Below, piece after piece: positions 48,410 to 59,024 of a stretch of 64,000 nt of DNA. A model generated the notes under the pieces. The model was not told the origin of the DNA. It saw nothing but the letters and a program-made list of their open reading frames with translations, and made no database searches. Every line of letters starts with the position of its first letter. Position 1 is the first letter of the stretch. The stretch spans positions 124,001 through 188,000 of the forward strand of contig NZ_BBYK01000051.1 of assembly GCF_001570365.1 (NCBI RefSeq), read 5' to 3'. The DNA comes from Microtetraspora fusca (GTDB lineage Bacteria; Actinomycetota; Actinomycetes; Streptosporangiales; Streptosporangiaceae). The position numbers and the translations under genes were made by a program.

Positions 48410-48433
48410 GCGCTCCCACTGGGAGCGCTCCCA
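48410..48433. promoter_or_regulatory. CebR/CelR-type operator TGGGAGCGCTCCCA
   Basis: The perfect 14-bp palindrome at 48420-48433 is identical to the cellulose-utilisation box bound by CebR in Streptomyces and CelR in Thermobifida. A third half-site, GCGCTCCCA at 48410-48418, forms an overlapping palindrome with it. It lies 20 bases upstream of the cellulase start. Cellobiose-type induction is inferred. Confidence 0.9.
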
Positions 48434-48453
48434 CACTCCCCCAAGGATCCCCA

Positions 48454-50985
48454 GTGATCAGACGACTCAGCATCCTCGCCGCGGCGGCGCTGGCCGCGAC
48501 CTGCCTCGCCGGCGTCCCCGCGCTCGCCGACGGCCCCGAGCAGATCCCCAACGGCACCTTCGACACCACCGCCGAGCCCTGGTGGCACACCGGCAACCTC
48601 ATGTTCGAGCTCGACGGCGGGCGTCTGTGCGCCGACGTCCCCGGCGGCACCGTCAACCCGTGGGACGCGATCATCGGGATCAACGACATCCCGCTGGTCA
48701 AGGACGAGACCTACGCCTTCGGCTTCTTCGCCTCCGCCACGCCCGGCAAGGTCGTCAAGGCGCTGGTCCAGCTCCCCGTCGATCCGTACACGCAGTACCT
48801 CGCCGCCAACCCCGAGCTGAGCGTCTCGGGCAACACGTACGCCTACACGTTCACCTCGCCGGTGGACCTCCCGAACGGGCAGGTCGCCTTCCAGCTCGGC
48901 GGCAGCGCCGAACCCTGGCAGTTCTGTCTGGACGACGTGTCGCTCAAGGGCGGCGCGGAGCCCGAGGTCTACACCCCGGACACCGGGCCGCGTGTCCGGG
49001 TGAACCAGGTCGCCTACCTGCCCAAGGGGCCGAAGAACGCCACCCTCGTCACCGAGGCGACCGAGGCGCTCCCGTGGCGGCTCAAGGACGCGCACGGCGC
49101 CATCGTGGCCGAGGGCCGCACCACCCCGCGCGGCGTCGACGGCAGCTCAGGCCAGAACGTCCACACCATCGACTTCAGCGCGTACCGCACGGCCGGCGAG
49201 GGCTACACGCTGAGCGCGGACGGCGAAACCAGCCGCCCGTTCGACATCGGCGGCGGCGCGTACCGGAAGCTGAAGCTCGACGCGCTGAAGTTCTACTACA
49301 CGCAGCGCAGCGGGATCGCGATCGACGACAAGCTGCGCCCCGGGTACGGCAGGCCCGCCGGGCACGCGGGCGTCTCCCCCAACCAGGGCGACACCGCCGT
49401 GCCGTGCCGGCCGGGCGTCTGCGACTACACCCTGGACGTCTCCGGCGGCTGGTACGACGCGGGCGACCACGGCAAGTACGTCGTCAACGGCGGAATCTCG
49501 GTCGCCCAGCTCATGGGCGAGTTCGAGCGCACGAAGAACGCGCCCATCGCCGCGTCCGTCGGCGGCCTCGACATCCCCGAGAGCGGCGACGCGGTGCCCG
49601 ACATCCTCGACGAGGCCCGCTGGGAGCAGGAGTTCCTGCTGAAGATGCAGCGCCCCGACGGCATGGTCCATCACAAGATCCACGACGAGAACTGGACCGG
49701 CCTGCCGCTGCTGCCGCACCTCGACCCGCAGAAGCGGGAGCTCCACCCCGTGTCCACCGCGGCCACGCTCAACCTCGCCGCCACCGCCGCCCAGGCCGCC
49801 CGGGTCTTCGCCCCGTACGACGCCGCGTTCGCGGCGCGCAACCTGAGCGCGGCGAAGAAGGCGTGGGCCGCCGCCCAGGCCCACCCCGGCATCCTCGCCT
49901 CGCCCTCCGACGGCGTCGGCGGCGGCACCTACGACGACCCCGACGTCAGCGACGAGTTCTACTGGGCCGCGGCCGAGCTCTACATCACCACCGGCGAGAA
50001 GGAGTTCCGGGACTTCGTCCTCGCCTCACCCCACCACACCGCCGACATCTGGGGCGAACGCGGCTTCGACTGGGGCCACACCGCCCAGCTCGGCCGCCTC
50101 GACCTCGCGACCGTGCCCAACGACCTGCCCGGCCGCGCCGACGTCCGCCGGTCCGTCGTCGCCGGCGCGGAGAAGTACCTCGCCACCCAGAACGCGCACC
50201 CGTACGGCGTGCCGTACGACCCGCCGACCTACGACTGGGGATCCAACGCCCTGGTCCTCAACAACATGATCGTCATCGCGGCGGCGTACGACATCACCGG
50301 CGACCTCAAATACCGCGACAGCGTGCTGCGGGGCGTCGACTACCTCCTCGGCCGCAACGCCCTCAACCAGTCGTACGTCACCGGCTACGGCGAGGTGGCC
50401 TCGAAGAACCAGCACAGCCGGTGGTACGCCCACTCGCTGAACGCCGATCTGCCGAACCCGCCGTCTGGGACGCTCGCCGGAGGCCCCAACTCCGGAGTCC
50501 AGGACCCCGTCGCGCAGGCGAAGCTGAAGGGCTGCAAGCCGCAGTTCTGCTACATCGACGACATCGAGTCGTGGTCCACCAACGAGCTGACGATCAACTG
50601 GAACGCGCCCCTCGCGTGGATCTCGGCGTTCGTCGCCGACCAGGGCGACGGCGCCCCGCCGGCCCCGCCCACGTGCAAGGTGGACTACACGATCCACGGA
50701 TCGTGGCCGCAGGGCTTCACCACCCAGGTCACGATCAAGAACACCGGCGCAGGGGCGATCGACGGCTGGTCGCTGAAGTGGTCCTTCCTCGGCGGCCAGA
50801 CGATCGCCCACGAGTGGAACGCCGTCGTCTCCCAGAGCGGCGCGACCGTCACCGCCGCCAACGAGTCCCACAACAGGAAGATCCGCCCCGGCCAGTCGGT
50901 GACGTTCGGCTTCAACGGCGTCGCCGCCCCCGGCGCCAACCCCGTCCCCGACCTGTTCACCCTGAACGGCGCCGCCTGCGCCTGA
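48454..50985 (+). CDS. Secreted GH9 cellulase (CBM4_9 - Ig-like - GH9 - CBM2)
   Basis: 843-residue extracellular endo- or processive endoglucanase. The signal peptide is [20 protein letters not shown], with cleavage near ALA-DG. Domains: CBM4/9-type sandwich (~30-165, [18 protein letters not shown]), CelD-N Ig-like (~170-270, [20 protein letters not shown]), GH9 catalytic (~275-730) with the catalytic Asp pair in [16 protein letters not shown], the His block SRWYAHS and the acid Glu in [15 protein letters not shown], and CBM2 (~745-843, [11 protein letters not shown]... Cys near both ends). GTG 48454 follows AAGGAT. The CebR-type box just upstream indicates cellobiose-controlled expression. 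No other cellulase gene is in the window. Confidence 0.94.
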   Translation: MIRRLSILAAAALAATCLAGVPALADGPEQIPNGTFDTTAEPWWHTGNLMFELDGGRLCADVPGGTVNPWDAIIGINDIPLVKDETYAFGFFASATPGKVVKALVQLPVDPYTQYLAANPELSVSGNTYAYTFTSPVDLPNGQVAFQLGGSAEPWQFCLDDVSLKGGAEPEVYTPDTGPRVRVNQVAYLPKGPKNATLVTEATEALPWRLKDAHGAIVAEGRTTPRGVDGSSGQNVHTIDFSAYRTAGEGYTLSADGETSRPFDIGGGAYRKLKLDALKFYYTQRSGIAIDDKLRPGYGRPAGHAGVSPNQGDTAVPCRPGVCDYTLDVSGGWYDAGDHGKYVVNGGISVAQLMGEFERTKNAPIAASVGGLDIPESGDAVPDILDEARWEQEFLLKMQRPDGMVHHKIHDENWTGLPLLPHLDPQKRELHPVSTAATLNLAATAAQAARVFAPYDAAFAARNLSAAKKAWAAAQAHPGILASPSDGVGGGTYDDPDVSDEFYWAAAELYITTGEKEFRDFVLASPHHTADIWGERGFDWGHTAQLGRLDLATVPNDLPGRADVRRSVVAGAEKYLATQNAHPYGVPYDPPTYDWGSNALVLNNMIVIAAAYDITGDLKYRDSVLRGVDYLLGRNALNQSYVTGYGEVASKNQHSRWYAHSLNADLPNPPSGTLAGGPNSGVQDPVAQAKLKGCKPQFCYIDDIESWSTNELTINWNAPLAWISAFVADQGDGAPPAPPTCKVDYTIHGSWPQGFTTQVTIKNTGAGAIDGWSLKWSFLGGQTIAHEWNAVVSQSGATVTAANESHNRKIRPGQSVTFGFNGVAAPGANPVPDLFTLNGAACA

Positions 50986-50996
50986 TCCTCCGGCCC

Positions 50997-51026
50997 GGCC
51001 GCCGCCTCGTCCGCGGGGCGGCGGCC
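50997..51026. terminator. Terminator hairpin after the cellulase
   Basis: GGCCGCCGCC and GGCGGCGGCC form a perfect 10-bp stem with a 10-base loop, 12 bases after the stop. Confidence 0.65.
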
Positions 51027-51068
51027 GTACGGCGGGCGGGACGTGTTGTGGCGCATAGGCTGTACCGC

Positions 51069-51710
51069 ATGATCGAGGCAATCCGGGTGGACGAGGCGGT
51101 CCGCGAGCTGCGACCGGACTTCGCCGTCCTGGCCGTCTGCGCGTACGGCCTGGGCAACGGCCCAAGTGACGAGCGGTCGTGCGGCTGGCTGGCCGCGGCG
51201 GCGGAGACGGCGCCCGAGCTCGACGACCCGAAGATCGAGGCGTGGCGGGCGGCCTACCGCACGTTCGGCGCCAAGCCGCAGCGCACCCGCCCCTCGGTGG
51301 ACGCGCTGATCAGGCGGATGCCGCTCCCCGAGATCAACCTGGTGGTCGACGCCTACAACGCCGTGTCCGTACGGCACGGCCTGCCGATCGGCGGCGAGGA
51401 CCTGGCCCACTACCGGGGCGCGGCGCGCCTGGTGCGGGCCGCGGGCGACGAGCCGTCCGACGAGGTCCTCGGCGACCCGGGCATCGGCGAGGTCGTCTGG
51501 CGGGACGACGAGGGTGTCACCTGCCGCAGGTGGAACTGGCGGCAGTGCGTCCGGACCCGCATCACGGAGGACACCGTGGACGCCCTGTTCCTCCTCGAAC
51601 GCCTGGAGCCGCTCTCGCTGGACGAGCTGACGACCGCCGGAGACGAGCTGACGGCGCGGCTGGAGGAGATCACTCCCGGTGTTCGGATCGAGTCCCGTCT
51701 GGTCCGGTAA
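51069..51710 (+). CDS. B3/B4 domain protein (tRNA synthetase beta-subunit-like)
   Basis: 213-residue cytosolic protein. It resembles the B3/B4 (editing) domain of phenylalanyl-tRNA synthetase beta chain as a free-standing protein: IEAWRAAYRTFGAKPQRTRP, SVDALIRRM, PEINLVVDAYNAVSVRHGLP and IGGEDL. Stand-alone B3/B4 proteins may edit or trans-edit tRNA or act on nucleic acids; function is not established. ATG 51069 has no strong ribosome site, so a leaderless start is possible. The gene is a single unit between the cellulase terminator and kgd. Confidence 0.85.
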   Translation: MIEAIRVDEAVRELRPDFAVLAVCAYGLGNGPSDERSCGWLAAAAETAPELDDPKIEAWRAAYRTFGAKPQRTRPSVDALIRRMPLPEINLVVDAYNAVSVRHGLPIGGEDLAHYRGAARLVRAAGDEPSDEVLGDPGIGEVVWRDDEGVTCRRWNWRQCVRTRITEDTVDALFLLERLEPLSLDELTTAGDELTARLEEITPGVRIESRLVR

Positions 51711-51901
51711 CACCGTTATGACCATGCGGTAAGGATCGGTTCACCACCCAGATGGGCTACCCGGACGTGACCTCTTTGGTCAGTCCTGGGAGGATAGGCC
51801 GGGACCTGCGGCCGGACGGGCGCACCCCCTGTCCCAGGCGAGTAGCCTTGGACGAGTTCTCTATCATCAACGCCGATCTGCGGAAGAGGGCGATTTCCGC
51901 C

Positions 51902-54900
51902 GTGTCGTCTGAGTCGTCGCGGACTAACCCGCTGGCAAGCTTTGGGCAAAACGAGTGGCTTGTCGACGAGTTGTACCAGAAGTACTTGCAGGATCCCGAG
52001 TCAGTGGACAAGGCGTGGTGGCACTTCTTCGCTGACTACAACGGAACCGGGAAGGCCCCCGCGGCCACCGGCGCCACCGCCGTTACCGCTCCTCCCACCC
52101 CTGCCCCCTCCCCCGCGAAGGCGCCCGTCGCGCCGCCGGCCAAGGCCGAGAAGCCGGAGAAGAAGGCGGCCGCTCCCGCGCCCGTCCCGGCCGGGGCCGC
52201 CGAGGAGAAGCTGCGCGGCGCCGCGGCCCGCACGGCGCTCAACATGGAGGCGTCGCTCGCGATCCCGACGGCGACGAGCGTGCGCGCCGTCCCGGCGAAG
52301 CTCCTGATCGACAACCGCATCGTCATCAACAACCACCTCCAGCGCGGGCGTGGCGGCAAGATCTCCTTCACCCACGTGATCGGCTACGCCATCGTGCGGG
52401 CGCTGCAGTCGATGCCGGAGATGAACTACTCCTACGCCGAGGTGGACGGCAAGCCGGTTCTCGTCAAGCCCGAGCACGTGGGTCTCGGCCTCGCCATCGA
52501 CGTGCAGAAGGCCGACGGCACCCGCCAGCTCCTCGTCCCGTCGATCAAGGCGGCCGAGACGCTCGACTTCCGCCAGTTCTGGGTCGCGTACGAGGAGGTC
52601 GTGCGCAAGGCACGCGCCGGCAAGCTCGGCGTGGACGACTTCCAGGGCACCACGATCTCCCTGACGAACCCCGGCACGATCGGCACGGTCCACTCCGTGC
52701 CGCGCCTGATGCCCGGCCAGGGCACGATCATCGGCGTCGGCGCGATGGAGTACCCGGCCGAGTACCAGGGCGCCTCGGTCGACACGCTGAACCGCCTGGC
52801 GATCAGCAAGGTCATGACGCTGACCTCGACGTACGACCACCGGATCATCCAGGGCGCCCAGTCGGGTGACTTCCTGCGCCGGATCCACCAGCTGCTGCTC
52901 GGCGAGAACGGCTTCTACGACGACATCTTCGAGTCGCTGCAGATCCCGTACGAGCCGGTCCGCTGGGTCCAGGACATCTCCGCCACCCACGACGACGACG
53001 TGGCGAAGTCCGCCCGTGTCCTGGAGCTCATCCACGCGTACCGGGTGCGCGGCCACCTCATGGCGGCCACCGACCCGCTGGAGTACCGCCAGCGCAAGCA
53101 CCCCGACCTCGACATCAAGTCGCACGGCCTGACGCTGTGGGACCTGGAGCGCGAGTTCGCCACCGGCGGCTTCGGCGGCAAGCCGCTGATGCAGCTGCGC
53201 GACATCCTCGGCGTGCTGCGCGACACCTACTGTCGCACCGTCGGCATCGAGTACATGCACATCCAGGACCCCGAGGAGCGGGCCTGGATCCAGGCGCGGA
53301 TCGAGAAGCCGCACGCCAAGGCGAACCGCGACGAGCAGCTGCACATCCTGCGCCGGCTCAACACGGCCGAGGCGTTCGAGACCTTCCTGCAGACCAAGTA
53401 CGTCGGCCAGAAGCGGTTCTCCCTTGAGGGCGGCGAGTCCCTGATCCCGCTGCTCGACTCGGTGATCAGCGCCGCCTCGGCCGAGGGCCTGGACGAGGTC
53501 GTCATCGGCATGGCCCACCGCGGCCGCCTCAACGTGCTGGCCAACATCGTGGGCAAGTCCTACGCCCAGGTGTTCGGCGAGTTCGAGGGCAACATCGACC
53601 CGCGCAGCGCGCACGGCTCGGGCGACGTGAAGTACCACCTCGGCGCGACCGGCGACTTCGTCGCCCCCGACGGCAGCAAGATCACCGCCTCGGTGGTGGC
53701 CAACCCGTCGCACCTGGAGGCGGTCGACCCGGTCCTCGAAGGCGTCGTCCGCGCCAAGCAGGACCTGCTGGAGCGCGGCGAGGAGGGCTTCACCGTCCTG
53801 CCGGTGCTCGTGCACGGCGACGCGGCGTTCGCCGGCCAGGGTGTGGTCGCCGAGACGCTGCACCTGTCGCAGCTCCGCGGCTACCGCACCGGCGGCACCG
53901 TCCACATCGTGGTCAACAACCAGGTCGGCTTCACCACCAGCCCGGCCAGCTCGCGGTCCTCCGTGTACGCCACCGACGTCGCCCGGATGATCCAGGCGCC
54001 GATCTTCCACGTCAACGGCGACGACCCCGAGGCCGTGGTCCGGGTCGGCCAGCTCGCGTACGAGTACCGCCAGGCGTTCCGCAAGGACGTCGTCATCGAC
54101 ATGGTCTGCTACCGGCGCCGCGGTCACAACGAGACGGACAACCCCTCGTTCACCCAGCCGCTGATGTACGACCTGATCGACGCCAAGCGGTCCACCCGCA
54201 AGCTCTACACCGAGGCCCTGATCGGCCGCGGCGACATCACGGTCGAAGAGGCCGAGCAGGCGCTGCGCGACTACCAGGACCAGCTCGAGCGGGCGTTCAC
54301 CGAGACCCGCGAGGCGGCCAAGAAGCCGCTGGAGCCGGGCGCGGTCGTCAAGCCGCCGGCGGACGAGGTGATCCCGTGGTCGCACGAGGACACCGAGACC
54401 GCGATCTCCGAGGAGACGGTCAAGCGGGTCATCGAGACCCAGCTCAACCTGCCCGAGGGCTTCACGGTCCACCCGCGTCTGTCGCCGATCCTGCAGCGCC
54501 GCGGCACGATGGTCACCGACGACGCCATCGACTGGGCGACCGGTGAGGCGCTCGCCTTCGGCGGCCTGCTGATCGACGGCCACCCCGTCCGTCTCGTCGG
54601 GCAGGACTCCCGCCGCGGCACGTTCGGCCAGCGGCACGCCGTCCTGGTCGACCGGGTCACCGGCGAGGACCACACCCCGCTGAAGGCGTTCAACCACGGC
54701 ACCACGAAGTTCTACGTCTACGACTCGCTGCTCAGCGAGTTCGCGGCGATGGGCTTCGAGTACGGCTACAGCGTGGTGCGCCCCGACGCCCTGGTCGCCT
54801 GGGAGGCGCAGTTCGGCGACTTCGCCAACGGCGCCCAGTCGATCATCGACGAGTTCATCTCGTCCGGTGAGCAGAAGTGGGGCCAGCGGTCGTCGGTCGT

Positions 54901-55555
54901 GCTGCTGCTGCCGCACGGCTACGAGGGCCAGGGTCCGGACCACTCCTCGGCCCGGATCGAGCGCTACCTCCAGCTCTGCGCGATGGACAACATGACCGTC
55001 GCCCAGCCGACCACCTCGGCGAACTACTTCCACCTGCTGCGCTGGCAGGTCCTGTCCAACCGGCGCAGGCCGCTGATCGTGTTCACGCCCAAGTCGCTGC
55101 TGCGGCACAAGGGCGCGGCCTCGGCGACGTCGGAGTTCACCTCCGGCTCGTTCCGGCCGGTCATCGGCGACACGACGGTGGATCCGGCGGCGGTCACCCG
55201 GGTGGTCCTGTGCTCCGGCAAGGTCTACTACGACCTGGTCAACGCGCGGGAGAAGTCCGGCCGGACCGACGTCGCGATCGTCCGCATCGAGCGGCTCTTC
55301 CCGTTCCCGGAGAACCCGCTGAAGGCGGAGCTGTCGCGCTACTCCGGCAGCGCCGAGCTGATCTGGGCGCAGGACGAGCCGGTCAACATGGGCCCGTGGC
55401 CGTACCTCACGCTGAAGATGGCCGAGCGGCCCGAGCTGTTCGACGGCCGGAAGCTGCGCCGGGTCTCCCGTCCGGCGAACTCGTCGCCGGCGACCGGCTC
55501 GCACTCGACGCACGACGCCGAGCTGGAGGCGATCAACAAGGAGATCTTCGGCTGA
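51902..55555 (+). CDS. kgd: Multifunctional 2-oxoglutarate decarboxylase/dehydrogenase E1-E2 (Kgd/SucA type)
   Basis: 1217-residue TCA-cycle enzyme that decarboxylates 2-oxoglutarate with thiamine diphosphate and transfers succinyl within the ODH complex. The N-terminal leader ends [20 protein letters not shown], the E1 signature that can be docked by GarA/OdhI-type regulators. A Pro/Ala linker follows, then an E2-like acyltransferase domain (~100-350) with the active-site [16 protein letters not shown] but no lipoyl domain. The E1 part has [20 protein letters not shown] and the thiamine fold [20 protein letters not shown]. This E2-E1 fusion is specific to actinobacteria. GTG 51902 gives the family length; TTG 51848 is the alternative. 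Terminator at 55590. Confidence 0.95.
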   Translation: MSSESSRTNPLASFGQNEWLVDELYQKYLQDPESVDKAWWHFFADYNGTGKAPAATGATAVTAPPTPAPSPAKAPVAPPAKAEKPEKKAAAPAPVPAGAAEEKLRGAAARTALNMEASLAIPTATSVRAVPAKLLIDNRIVINNHLQRGRGGKISFTHVIGYAIVRALQSMPEMNYSYAEVDGKPVLVKPEHVGLGLAIDVQKADGTRQLLVPSIKAAETLDFRQFWVAYEEVVRKARAGKLGVDDFQGTTISLTNPGTIGTVHSVPRLMPGQGTIIGVGAMEYPAEYQGASVDTLNRLAISKVMTLTSTYDHRIIQGAQSGDFLRRIHQLLLGENGFYDDIFESLQIPYEPVRWVQDISATHDDDVAKSARVLELIHAYRVRGHLMAATDPLEYRQRKHPDLDIKSHGLTLWDLEREFATGGFGGKPLMQLRDILGVLRDTYCRTVGIEYMHIQDPEERAWIQARIEKPHAKANRDEQLHILRRLNTAEAFETFLQTKYVGQKRFSLEGGESLIPLLDSVISAASAEGLDEVVIGMAHRGRLNVLANIVGKSYAQVFGEFEGNIDPRSAHGSGDVKYHLGATGDFVAPDGSKITASVVANPSHLEAVDPVLEGVVRAKQDLLERGEEGFTVLPVLVHGDAAFAGQGVVAETLHLSQLRGYRTGGTVHIVVNNQVGFTTSPASSRSSVYATDVARMIQAPIFHVNGDDPEAVVRVGQLAYEYRQAFRKDVVIDMVCYRRRGHNETDNPSFTQPLMYDLIDAKRSTRKLYTEALIGRGDITVEEAEQALRDYQDQLERAFTETREAAKKPLEPGAVVKPPADEVIPWSHEDTETAISEETVKRVIETQLNLPEGFTVHPRLSPILQRRGTMVTDDAIDWATGEALAFGGLLIDGHPVRLVGQDSRRGTFGQRHAVLVDRVTGEDHTPLKAFNHGTTKFYVYDSLLSEFAAMGFEYGYSVVRPDALVAWEAQFGDFANGAQSIIDEFISSGEQKWGQRSSVVLLLPHGYEGQGPDHSSARIERYLQLCAMDNMTVAQPTTSANYFHLLRWQVLSNRRRPLIVFTPKSLLRHKGAASATSEFTSGSFRPVIGDTTVDPAAVTRVVLCSGKVYYDLVNAREKSGRTDVAIVRIERLFPFPENPLKAELSRYSGSAELIWAQDEPVNMGPWPYLTLKMAERPELFDGRKLRRVSRPANSSPATGSHSTHDAELEAINKEIFG

Positions 55556-55589
55556 CCGTCCGGGCCTCCGGGCCCACGGCATCCCGAGA

Positions 55590-55622
55590 GAAGTCCCCCA
55601 CGGCCGGTCCGCGGGGGACTTC
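55590..55622 (+). terminator. Intrinsic terminator after kgd
   Basis: GAAGTCCCCC and GGGGGACTTC form a perfect 10-bp stem with a 13-base loop, followed by CCCCTTTAT. Confidence 0.8.
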
Positions 55623-55653
55623 CCCTTTATGGAGACGATCAGGAGCGAGGTAC

Positions 55654-55830
55654 ATGTACTTCACCGACAGGGGCATCGAAGAGCTCTCCGACCGGCGCGG
55701 CGGCGAGGAGGTCAGCGTCGGCTGGCTGGCGGAGCGGCTGCGCGAGTTCGTCGATCTCAATCCGGAATTCGAGACCCCGATCGAGCGGCTGGCCACCTGG
55801 CTCGCCCGCCTCGACGACGAGGACGAATAG
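55654..55830 (+). CDS. Small conserved protein, DUF6104-like
   Basis: 58-residue acidic cytosolic protein beginning MYFTDRGIEELSDRRG, with VSVGWLAERLREFVDLNP in the middle and ending RLATWLARLDDEDE. It fits a small actinobacterial family annotated DUF6104 that I recall lying downstream of kgd in other genomes; function unknown. The ATG follows AGGAGCGAGG. It lies after the kgd terminator, so partial read-through or its own promoter is needed. Confidence 0.85.
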   Translation: MYFTDRGIEELSDRRGGEEVSVGWLAERLREFVDLNPEFETPIERLATWLARLDDEDE

Positions 55831-55940
55831 GACATTCGGCGGACGGATCCGCGGCCCGACCGATCCGGCCGGGCCGCGGACGCGGTACGGATTTCGGGTA
55901 AGCGTCCGGCTCCGACGGAGGCGACGAAACGCGATACATC

Positions 55941-55972
55941 TTGACTTTCGGCAGACACGACATATCGTGTCT
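55941..55972 (+). promoter_or_regulatory. Promoter with overlapping palindrome upstream of DUF4097-PadR
   Basis: TTGACT (55941-55946), 16 bases, then TATCGT (55963-55968). The perfect palindrome AGACACGA-N4-TCGTGTCT (55953-55972) covers the -10, an arrangement expected for repression by the PadR regulator encoded second in the operon. Confidence 0.7.
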
Positions 55973-56033
55973 TGTGAGGGTTGGTCGCCGGTCCCACAAG
56001 GGCGGCGAAAACGTCACGTCGAAAGGCGGAGCC

Positions 56034-56855
56034 ATGTCCCAGTGGATGATCGAGAAACCCGAGCAGCTCACGTTCGGGCCGGTGTCACAGTTGAGCGTGC
56101 GCATCGTGGCCGGGCGGCTGGCCGTGCTCGCCAGCGACGGCCCACCGACGCTGGAGGTCAGCGACGCCGGCACCCCGCCGCTCGTGGTCACGCACGACGA
56201 GGACGGCCGGCTCACCGTGGCGTACAAGGACCTCACCTGGGACGGCATCCTCGGCTGGCTGCGCCCCGGGAAGCGGGTCACGGTCGCCACGCTGACCGTG
56301 CCGAAGGACTGCCCGGTGCAGGTCGGCGTGATCTCGGCGTCCGCGGTCGTGGCCGGCTTCGAGGGGCGTACCAACGTCAAGAGCGTCTCCGGCGAGATCG
56401 TCCTGGACGGCGTGACCGGCGACGTGAGCGCCGAGACGGTGTCGGGCTCGGTGGAGAGCCGCGGCCTCGCCGGCGACCTCTCGTTCACCAGCGTCTCGGG
56501 CGAGCTGACCGTCGCCAATGGGGCGCCGCACCGGCTGCGCGCCAACACGGTCTCCGGCCGGATCACCGCCGACCTCGAACTCGCCCCCACCGGCCACGTC
56601 ACGCTCAACAGCGTGTCCGGCGACATCGTCGTACGGCTCCCGCAGACGGTGGACACCGACGTGGCGTTCCGTTCCGCCTCCGGCGACCTCTACGCGGCGT
56701 TCCCACACCTGGAGAGCCACAACCGGCCGGGAGCGAGGACGCTCACCGGACGGCTCGGCGGCGGCATGGCCTCGCTCACGGCGACCACGGTCTCCGGTGA
56801 CGTCACACTGCTCAGCAAGGAATCCGCGAACCACCGGAACGGAGAGTGGGCATGA
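56034..56855 (+). CDS. DUF4097-family beta-solenoid (putative adhesin-like) protein
   Basis: 273-residue protein made of repeated short strands with the turn motif SVSGE/TVSGS: NVKSVSGEIVLDGV, SAETVSGSVESRGL, FTSVSGELTVANGA, ANTVSGRITADLE, LNSVSGDIVVRLP, TTVSGDVTLLS. This VSG-repeat pattern defines the DUF4097 right-handed solenoid. No signal peptide or membrane segment is visible, so a cytosolic location is likely. In actinobacteria it is regularly paired with a PadR regulator, as here (ATGA overlap). Function unknown. The ATG follows GAAAGGCGGAG. Confidence 0.87.
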   Translation: MSQWMIEKPEQLTFGPVSQLSVRIVAGRLAVLASDGPPTLEVSDAGTPPLVVTHDEDGRLTVAYKDLTWDGILGWLRPGKRVTVATLTVPKDCPVQVGVISASAVVAGFEGRTNVKSVSGEIVLDGVTGDVSAETVSGSVESRGLAGDLSFTSVSGELTVANGAPHRLRANTVSGRITADLELAPTGHVTLNSVSGDIVVRLPQTVDTDVAFRSASGDLYAAFPHLESHNRPGARTLTGRLGGGMASLTATTVSGDVTLLSKESANHRNGEWA

Positions 56856-57589
56856 GTCCCGTCTTCGGGCACGGCCGGCTTCGGCTGTACCTGCTCAAGC
56901 TGCTCGAAGAGAGCCCCAAGCACGGCTACGAGGTGATCCGGCTGCTCCAGGACCGGTTCCTCGGGGTGTACTCGCCGTCTCCGGGCACGATCTACCCCCG
57001 GCTCGCCCGGCTGGAGGAGGAGGGCCTGGTCACCCACCAGGTGGTGGACGGCAAGAAGGTCTTCACGCTCACCGACAAGGGCCGGGCGGAGCTGAACAGC
57101 CGCCTCGACGAGCTGGCCGAGCTGGAGCAGGAGATCACCGCCTCGGTCCAGGACATCGCTCGCGAGGTCAAGGAGGACGTCCGCCAGACGGTCCGCTCGC
57201 TGCGGCACGAGCTGACCCAGATGGCCAAGGACATCAACCAGACCGGCAGGCGGGAGAGCCACGACGTCTGGCGCGAGCAGAAGGACGAATGGAAGCGCCA
57301 GCGCCAGCAGCAGAAGGAGGAGTGGAAGCGCCACAAGCAGCAGTGGCGCGCCGAGGCCGAACGCTGGCAGCGTGAATGGGATCGCATCTGGGCGGAGACC
57401 TGGTCCCTCGGAGGTCCGCCTCCGTCCCGCGGCAGGGCGGACGCGGAGTTCGGGCAGATGCTGGCCGAGTTCGTCGCGCAGGTCCAGCGCGAGGCGCATC
57501 AGGGCGAGATCAGCGAGCGCGCCCTCGACGAGTGCCGGTCGATCCTGGACGAGGCCGCCGCCCGCATCCGCGACACGCTCCGTCCCTGA
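56852..57589 (+). CDS. PadR-family transcriptional regulator
   Basis: 245-residue regulator. The winged helix is LRLYLLKLLEESPKHGYEVI, then YSPSPGTIYPRLARLEEEGL, the PadR hallmark. An unusually long, highly charged C-terminal part follows (~100-190, rich in Glu/Lys/Gln/Trp: EQKDEWKRQRQQQKEEWKRH), predicted as an extended coiled coil, and then a short helical end. PadR proteins usually repress their own operon, and the palindrome over the -10 at 55953-55972 fits. The start overlaps the DUF4097 stop by four bases. Confidence 0.9.
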   Translation: MSPVFGHGRLRLYLLKLLEESPKHGYEVIRLLQDRFLGVYSPSPGTIYPRLARLEEEGLVTHQVVDGKKVFTLTDKGRAELNSRLDELAELEQEITASVQDIAREVKEDVRQTVRSLRHELTQMAKDINQTGRRESHDVWREQKDEWKRQRQQQKEEWKRHKQQWRAEAERWQREWDRIWAETWSLGGPPPSRGRADAEFGQMLAEFVAQVQREAHQGEISERALDECRSILDEAAARIRDTLRP

Positions 57590-57915
57590 GCGCCGCCATG
57601 TACGGCTGGCGCAACCCGTTCCTGCCCGCGCGCCCCCCAGCGGGCCTGCTCAGCGTCCAGGTGAGCGGCTACGCCGCTCCCCCACCCGGCTCTCCGCACA
57701 CCGGGGAGCGGGAACGGGGCGTCCCCGAAAGCGGCCATCCGCGGCCTGATCACGCCGTACCGCCTCCTCGGGAACGCCCCTCCCCATCCAACGGATCACT
57801 TCCCGGCGGCCCGCGTACGGGCCGATCTCCCGTGAACGGACCGCAGACAGATGGATCGCCGACGAAGGGACCGCGCGCGGGTGGAGATCTCCCGGGCCGA
57901 GCGCGGACCGAGGGA
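57590..57915. other. 326-base stretch between convergent genes
   Basis: Starts with ATG 57599 opening a Pro/Gly-rich frame (MYGWRNPFLPARPPAG...) that continues across the antisense of the next gene; it has no family resemblance or ribosome site. No clear terminator was found. Confidence 0.45.
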
Positions 57916-58878
57916 TCACACGGTGAAGACGATCTTTCCGAAGACGTCGCCCTCGTGCATGGCGGCGAACCCCTCCTCCGCCTGCGTGAGCGGGAGCACG
58001 CGGTCGATGATCGGGCGGACGCCGGTCTGCTCCAGGAAGATCGCCAGCCTGGCCAGTTGCTCCCTCGTCCCCATGGTGGAGCCGACGATGGAGCGCTGCA
58101 GGAAGAAGACCTGGGCGAGCTGTGTGGGCGCGACCAGGCCGCTGGTCGCACCGCAGATCACGATCCGGCCGCCGGGCCGCAGCGAGTTGAGCGAGTGGTC
58201 CCACGTCGCCGCACCGACGCTCTCCATCACCGCGTCGACCCGCTCGGGCAACCTGGCCCCGCTCTCGAAGACCTGGTCCGCGCCGAGTTCGAGGGCCCGC
58301 GCCCGCTTCTCCTCGGAGCGGCTCGTGACCCAGACCCGGAAGCCGCCGGCGCGTCCCAACGCGATGAGCGCGGTCGCCACGCCCCCGCCCGCGCCCTGGA
58401 CCAGCACCGTCGATCCCGGCTGCAGCGCGGCCTTGTCGAACAGCATCCGGTAGGCCGTCAGCCATGCGGTGGGCAGACAGGCGGCCTCCTCGAAGGAGAT
58501 CGCCGCCGGCTTGGGCACGAGGTTCCGCTTCGGGACGGTCACCTTCTCGGCGAAGGTGCCGTCGTGAACCTCTGAGAGCAGCGAGCGCCGGGGGTCGAGC
58601 GTCTCGTCCCCGTTCACAGGAGTCCCGATCACCGAATGGACGATGACCTCGTTGCCGTTCTCGTCCAGCCCCGAGGCGTCGCAGCCGAGGATGATGGGCA
58701 GGCGGTCCTGGCGGATGCCGACGCCCTTGAGCGTCCACAGGTCGTGGTGGTTGAGGGCCGCGGCCTTGACGGTGACCGTGGTCCAGCCGTCGGGGACCGT
58801 GGGATCGGGGCGCTCACCGAGCGTCAGCCCCTTGAGAGGGTTGTCAGGATCGGTCTGAGTGGCGGTTACGGCGAACAT
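57916..58878 (-). CDS. Zinc-less quinone-oxidoreductase-like MDR dehydrogenase
   Basis: 320-residue medium-chain dehydrogenase. The N-terminal GroES-like part contains VTVKAAALNHHDLWTLKGVG and GCDASGLDENGNEVIV; structural-zinc Cys are absent. The nucleotide motif is VLVQGAGGGVATALIALGRA, followed by VWVTSRSEEKRARALELGAD, suggesting NADPH. The C-terminal GEVFGKIVFTV-type ending (EGDVFGKIVFTV) is typical of quinone oxidoreductases and crotonyl-CoA-reductase-like relatives. The substrate is not inferable. It stands alone, with a possible terminator of the next gene upstream at 58976. Confidence 0.87.
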   Translation of the reverse strand: MFAVTATQTDPDNPLKGLTLGERPDPTVPDGWTTVTVKAAALNHHDLWTLKGVGIRQDRLPIILGCDASGLDENGNEVIVHSVIGTPVNGDETLDPRRSLLSEVHDGTFAEKVTVPKRNLVPKPAAISFEEAACLPTAWLTAYRMLFDKAALQPGSTVLVQGAGGGVATALIALGRAGGFRVWVTSRSEEKRARALELGADQVFESGARLPERVDAVMESVGAATWDHSLNSLRPGGRIVICGATSGLVAPTQLAQVFFLQRSIVGSTMGTREQLARLAIFLEQTGVRPIIDRVLPLTQAEEGFAAMHEGDVFGKIVFTV

Positions 58879-58975
58879 GCCCGAACATTACTCCGCTCAT
58901 CTACCAAGATCGCGTATGCCTCCCGCTCGGGCGGGCCGCGACACCGGGAAAGGGGGTGGCCCCCCGAGCACGGCG

Positions 58976-59006
58976 AAGGGGCCCGGCGGGCGGTGCCGGA
59001 CCCCTT
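58976..59006 (-). terminator. Stem-loop after the inhibitor gene
   Basis: AAGGGGCCCGGC and GCCGGACCCCTT pair over 12 bp with one mismatch and a 7-base loop, 19 bases downstream of the inhibitor stop. Confidence 0.55.
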
Positions 59007-59024
59007 TCACGCACGGCGGCTCGC

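Noticed and set aside
52001-55582. 1193-codon open frame antisense to kgd
   Set aside because: Typical GC-rich antisense frame opposite a strongly conserved gene; no domain-like sequence.
57599-57915. Frame starting MYGWRNPFLPARPP after the PadR gene
   Set aside because: Pro/Gly-rich, no homology, and it runs on across the antisense of a conserved oxidoreductase gene.
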